From assembly GCA_947579665.1 (NCBI GenBank), contig OX388352.1:33536216-33600215 (forward strand): 64,000 nucleotides of DNA, in the 5' to 3' direction. The translations under genes were made by a program, and so were the position numbers. This stretch comes from Sympetrum striolatum (Eukaryota; Arthropoda; Insecta; Odonata; Libellulidae). The stretch's first letter is position 1. The number at the start of each line of letters is the position of its first letter. Under the pieces are notes generated by a model. The model did no database searches, was not told where the DNA came from, and saw nothing but the letters and a program-made list of their open reading frames with translations. Below are positions 59,706 through 64,000 of this stretch, piece after piece.

Positions 59706-60360
59706 TGTGATATACTATATTCACGAGAAATATCAAACTTTATATACAGGATACAACTTCCATCCATCTTTCCCAATTGCCATTGAATTGAAATTTCTTA
59801 CGACTTATCGGCCTGAGCGTGTAACCGCAAGAATTACAATTCCCCAATATCCCGATGATTCCCTTAACAATGCATTGCGGGGGATAATGTTTGAGGCACT
59901 TCCTGGCAGGATAGAGAATTTGAAATTTCGTAGGTCCTAGAAGAAGCGCGCCTCTTTATGATTAATCAAAGGAATATCACAGAATTTGCATGAGTTCAAA
60001 GTCAGATGGGTCTATCATCTTCCAATTGAAAAACCTTGTTGCGAATTTTAATAAATTCTTGAATCAGTTCCCGATAAACTGAATAAGTAAACCTGTCTTG
60101 TGAAAAGCGGTCATTAATATATTTCACACATTCATTATACCGTTTTGGAAAACATGATTCTTGAAATTAAGAGGTATATGGTACCTTATACTAGGTCTTT
60201 TTTCCTTACAGTGATATGATCATGTTTCTTTAAATATATGTTGCTAAGGTAATGGTCAGTAAGTATTACATAAATGTAAAGAGAATTACAAAGAGAACAT
60301 CAGATATTTTATATACTTCGTTATCAATTGAAAAACTTGCTAAAGTATTTATCAACTGCG
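59706..60360. other. Spacer
   Basis: The 77-codon frame 59707-59940 has no recognised motif. No other feature was seen. Confidence 0.4.
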
Positions 60361-60383
60361 TTAATTTTGGCCAGGAGTGTATA
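60361..60383. repeat. Solo Tc1/mariner-type terminal repeat
   Basis: GCGTTAATTTTGGCCAGGAG followed by TGTA matches the right end of the 77-bp MITE at 9068-9144. I find no matching left end nearby. Confidence 0.55.
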
Positions 60384-60513
60384 TAGTTTTTCTTGACACC
60401 ACATATTTGCGTGTTGCAATTCATCAAATTCATTGCTTCGCCTCTGAATTGAAGACGTATCATTGCGTGGATTATTTGGGCTTGTGTATCATCGTTCGGA
60501 TTTGGTCATAAAA

Positions 60514-61417
60514 ATGCCCAGAAAGACGGATCTGATCAGAAAATCTTTTGACCCACAAGAGAACGCCAAAATGAAATGTAGATATTGTAAAACATTGTTT
60601 GCAAGCAACGTCAAAAATCATGAAGTGCACGTCAAACGCTTCTGATAAATTCCAGGAGATATCAAGAACCGTGTGAAAACATATCTCATCAAAAAACATA
60701 GTATATTGATTAATGAAGGATATTTGTGGCATCCCGGAAATAGATACTAAAATTAAGGAAGATGTGTATATAATCAGCGAAATAAGAAGCTCAAATTGCC
60801 TAAGTACTTGGTTTTCAAACATTCAAAAGAGCAAAGGAATTTTTATCACTTAAAAAAACCCTGCAATAACTCGATTCGCATGTACAGCTATTGATCTGGA
60901 ATCATTAATTTCCTGCAAAAGTGCACTGTAACAGATAGAAATTGATGAGAATCCTAAGAATCCGTCCCTGAGGCTTCGTCACTATACAAAAACGTATACT
61001 TTCCGAAGACTTTTGGATTTTTTAAATTAATCTTCTATACGTTCTGAAACCATTAAAAGCTTACATAATCGACATGGAAAACGATGAGCCACAGCTTAGC
61101 AAAGTCTACTGCAACTCTATGAAAGATTAAGACATTTTTGTATGATCACAACTGAATTTACTGATGGTCTCCGTAGTGAAATAATAAATTTACTTATAAA
61201 GAGAAATTTGAACTTGAAATTACTGGAAACCGAAAGAGCTAAAATTTCAAGCGATCATCTCTCGATAACTAATGAGGAGAGAAAGGAAGTTGTTACACCT
61301 GCGGGTGTAGATGAGATCATTTCTTCACTCATTTCCAACGAGGAATCAGATGTAGAAGGGGTAGTGGAGGAATTTAAAGACACAGTTTTAGACTTATCTA
61401 ATCAAAAACATATATGA
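60514..61417 (+). pseudogene. BED-finger transposon protein remnant (probably hAT)
   Basis: From ATG at 60514 the first 43 codons read MPRKTDLIRKSFDPQENAKM then a zinc finger, KCRYCKTLFAS...NHEVHVKRF (C-x2-C...H-x3-H), in the style of BED-finger N-termini of hAT-derived proteins, and stop. Downstream to 61100 only short open pieces occur. 61142-61417 (90 codons, acidic, SNEESDVEGVVEEFKD) may be a later part of the same protein. No hAT catalytic or dimerisation motif is identifiable, so the family call is tentative. Confidence 0.5.
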
Positions 61418-62350
61418 CGGGCCACTTTAGTTCCTTGCTTTTGTATCGAGTTTTATGAATCTTTAGTGCTGCGCCCTACAGAATATTATTTATCTACATC
61501 TAATACAAACAATAATTTAACTACAAATACTACAGATATGGCTGCAATTAATGCCATGAATGTGATATTTCACATGATTTAAAAAAAGTATCCTTCTTAT
61601 TTATAATTTACCTAAGAACTTTTTTACTCTTTTATTTCATGCATCTAAGCTACGAAACGGAATCGTTAAAATAAAACATGTTTCATTAAAATTAGATTGG
61701 AATGTCGAAAATGTAACTGCTGTTTGTTTTTAATTTTACTGTTTTTAATCCTGAATTGATCCCCTATTGTATTAGTTAAAAAACCACTATCGAAATGCTG
61801 AAAATATAAAGACATATTTTAAGACGTTTCTGCTAATCGTTGTAAGTGGTATTAAAATTTTTCTCCACCCTTACCTTGCGAAAACTGGAGGATTCCTCAG
61901 CGTTCATATCCAATTAAATATTTTGCTTTAAAATTCAGGACAACCAGTTAGAAGTGGCTGAGATAATTTTGTATCTAATACTAATATTATTATACTAATC
62001 ATAACTATTACATGAAATAACTCAATCCAATTGGTTCTATAATTGGCTCTTTAAATGACAAGTCAGCAAGATTAGCGTGTTTGAGACCACTGAGTATTTA
62101 CATGTGATTTTCAACGCCTCATATTCCTCATTGGGCATTACTTTGCAATAATATTACGTCAAATATTTTATTTTTTTGTTGAATACCTATTACATGGAAG
62201 ATATAATGAATCAGTTTATATTGTCTATGAATAATATAGACATAAATGTCTAATTTAAATTTCAATATGGGAATAAAATGTAAAAAACGTTCGAATGAAA
62301 ATAACGGTTTAAAACGTTCGAATGAAAAAAAAGTTTTCTTCCCATCACTA
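61418..62350. other. AT-rich spacer upstream of the 62.5 kb gene
   Basis: Nothing recognised. The 82-codon minus frame 62128-62376 is low-complexity and contains a duplicated AAACGTTCGAATGAAAA segment (62285-62330). Confidence 0.45.
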
Positions 62351-62351
62351 C

Positions 62352-62390
62352 TTATAGTACACTTATGTTGATTCACCTTCCTCTCAGTAG
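62352..62390 (+). promoter_or_regulatory. Candidate core promoter of the 62.5 kb gene
   Basis: A TTATAG box at 62352-62357 lies about 32 bases before an arthropod-type initiator TCAGT (62384-62388). A leader of about 155 bases, GC-richer than the flanks, follows before the ATG at 62543. Confidence 0.45.
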
Positions 62391-62542
62391 ATGGAGTCTC
62401 TCATATCTTATGAGACAGAGGAACTTGAGGGGAGCAGAGAGTCGACACAGCAATCTTGCGCAGCACATTCAGATTGGGCTAGAGCGCTGCCGGAGCGAAG
62501 TCGTCCCTAGGAACTTGGAGAAGTAACTCATTGGCGATTGAA

Positions 62543-63891
62543 ATGGATCATTTGCTTCAATCTCAGGTAATTAATTTCTTTTTACCGTAAATTAATCACT
62601 AGATAGCTGGACAAATTGCCTCGTACTTTTATGAAGTCTGTTATTGAAAATTTAAATTAAGTTATTTTCCTTACATTTTACAGATGAATGTGACAATGGA
62701 ATCATTTGATGTGAATCCCGAGACGGAAGCAATGGTAAGTTCTTTGTTTATAATCATTATATTCATATCTATAAGTTTCTCATGCTGCTGTCAAATACGA
62801 TTTGTGGTGGACCGTACAGTACAGTAAACTCCCGTTCATCCGAATCGCGTTTATCCGAAATCCGATTTATTCGAACAAACGTTTCCGAATGCACCTACCC
62901 CACCCGCAACCACCAAATACCATCGCGACTCATCACACCTCTTCATATGTGTACATACTCAATAAACCACTTAAATTACGCGGCTCACTTTGGCGCATTG
63001 GCATTTAATAATATTAAAAATCCTATTGTTTTCCCTCTGACAAATAAGGCGGATATTCTCTGTAAGAACTCAAAATAAACCAACTTTGTTATTCAGCATT
63101 TAAAATCTTTGAGTTTTCAAAAATACTTTGACGCCTTTATGTCACGACAACATGAATTTTTCAGTCCAAAACATGCAGGGTTATTCACAACGTTATCAAT
63201 AGCATTGTACGAACTTACGTCTTACGATCATATTTCGCGGTATTGGCGCAGTTCGGGGTGTTTCAAGCGGGACTTTATTTCATCCGAAATTTTTGTTCAC
63301 CGAACCGGCCACCCTCCCGATCATTTCGGATGAACGGGAGTTTACTGTACTTTACTTAAATTTTTGATGGTAATAAGAAATTAAGGAATTTTCCTTCTAA
63401 TTTACAGATGAATTTTACATTGACAACATTCAAGATGAGTTCCATGACGGAGGGTGCGGTGGCAGTGTTGGTTGTGACCCTGGCATTTGCAGCTGTATGC
63501 ATCTTATTCGGCTGTGTAATTCGAATTTTAGAATACCTGCAGGAGGCTCGAGGATTAACCCCCGGTAAGTGAATAATTTATTTTTCAAGATACATCAAAT
63601 TGTTAAGATACATTTTATGGCCTACGCAAGTTTTCTTTTGCTAGATCGTAAGTCATTCCGTCAGTTACGATAAAGATGATCATAAAAGCAAACAGGAATT
63701 ATTTTAAAATTTCGATCGTGATATATAAATGTTGTCGTAAGCTGATTTGTATTGATGGCCAATTGTAACAAAATCGGCCGTAATCATTCGATTGACATAG
63801 TAATTGTATTTTATTTCTAGTAGAAATATCTACGGATAATTGTAGTCAAATATCATTTGGCATCGTTTTTATTATCTTCAATTCTTATTGA
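62543..63891 (+). CDS. Spliced gene for a small single-pass membrane protein, four coding exons
   Basis: Exon 1 (62543-62566) is MDHLLQSQ|GTAATT in phase 0. Exon 2 (62684-62734, acceptor TACATTTTACAG) is MNVTMESFDVNPETEAM, then GTAAGT in phase 0. Exon 3 (63408-63564, acceptor CTAATTTACAG) is MNFTLTTFKMSSMTEG, then about 23 hydrophobic residues (AVAVLVVTLAFAAVCILFGC and on), then IRILEYLQEARGLTP and a GTAAGT donor in phase 1. A possible last exon (63821-63891, acceptor TATTTCTAG) joins in frame as VEISTDNCSQISFG, ending FNSY and TGA; its hydrophobic end makes it less sure. NVT and NFT are glycosylation sequons, placing the N-terminus outside. Exons 2 and 3 begin with similar peptides, suggesting exon duplication. 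Function unknown. Intron 2 contains a MITE. Confidence 0.68.
62822..63347. mobile_element. 526-bp Tc1/mariner- or pogo-type MITE in an intron
   Basis: TA on each side and inverted ends CAGTAAACTCCCGTTCATCC (left) and the same sequence inverted at the right. It lies wholly within intron 2 of the small membrane-protein gene. The interior frames (62782-63078 and 63109-63333) include the ends and show no transposase motif. Confidence 0.9.
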
Positions 63892-64000
63892 TAACTCATG
63901 AGATCATCATATTGGTATCCTAGTCATAAAGTATTTTTAAACTATTTAGTTAATGTTCATGTTCAATTTAATATTTCAATATTTGAGTAGAGTGCAATAC

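Noticed and set aside
62782..63078. 98-codon ORF near the 3' gene
   Set aside because: It includes the terminal repeat and interior of an intronic MITE.
1..64000. CRISPR array, operons, riboswitches or a bacterial defence island
   Set aside because: The DNA is spliced, AT-rich and transposon-laden eukaryotic sequence; no regularly spaced identical repeats with unique spacers were seen.

Overview
This is AT-rich eukaryotic nuclear DNA, most likely from an arthropod and probably an insect. The evidence is spliced genes with canonical GT/AG introns and a crowd of decayed transposons of types common in arthropods: Jockey/CR1-like and RTE-like LINEs, a Ty3/gypsy-like LTR element, Tigger, mariner, Transib, Helitron, hAT-type MITEs and foldback elements. 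There is no bacterial-style gene density, no operon and no CRISPR array. No species can be named from the sequence alone.

Layout. 1-5.7 kb is intron-like DNA plus a large composite repeat (3.4-5.3 kb) made of inverted copies of a modular element. 5.8-14.3 kb holds plus-strand host exons; the best are 12378-12473 and 13964-14139, which join in frame and are followed by an AATAAA. A LINE 3' end (7.7-8.6 kb), several MITEs and a minus-strand small membrane-protein locus (9.4-10.0 kb) lie among them. 14.3-17.2 kb contains two minus-strand LINE pieces in permuted order. 17.9-18.3 kb is a compact intact two-exon gene for a predicted 70-residue membrane protein. 18.7-24.9 kb is repeats, a Jockey remnant and a Helitron terminus. 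25.7-29.2 kb is a Transib (RAG1-related) transposase gene with recognisable introns, split by a CR1-like LINE. 29.6-41.5 kb is nearly all transposons: RTE-like LINE, a 3.07 kb Tigger with both ends, a 3.86 kb LTR element with matching LTRs and a hAT MITE inside it, and an internally deleted mariner. 41.5-45 kb is empty apart from weak ORFs. 45.2-49.1 kb is a minus-strand cluster of related small membrane-protein genes and their decayed copies. 49.2-62.3 kb is gene-poor, with two foldback elements, an RTE-like LINE fragment, a tRNA-like sequence and a BED-finger transposon remnant. 62.3-63.9 kb is a plus-strand spliced gene for another small membrane protein.

The most interesting host signal is a dispersed set of very small multi-exon genes that standard ORF calling misses because each exon is under 60 codons. 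The members share a plan: in two of them a first coding exon of exactly 8 codons starting Met-Asp and ending in a phase-0 intron, then an exon carrying one hydrophobic segment that ends in a phase-1 intron, then a short polar terminal exon. At least three loci look intact (17954-18264, 48548-49083, 62543-63891), one is plausible (9415-10022) and others are decayed. Their function is unknown; they resemble small single-pass membrane peptides. Nearly everything else is explained by transposons, most of them inactive.
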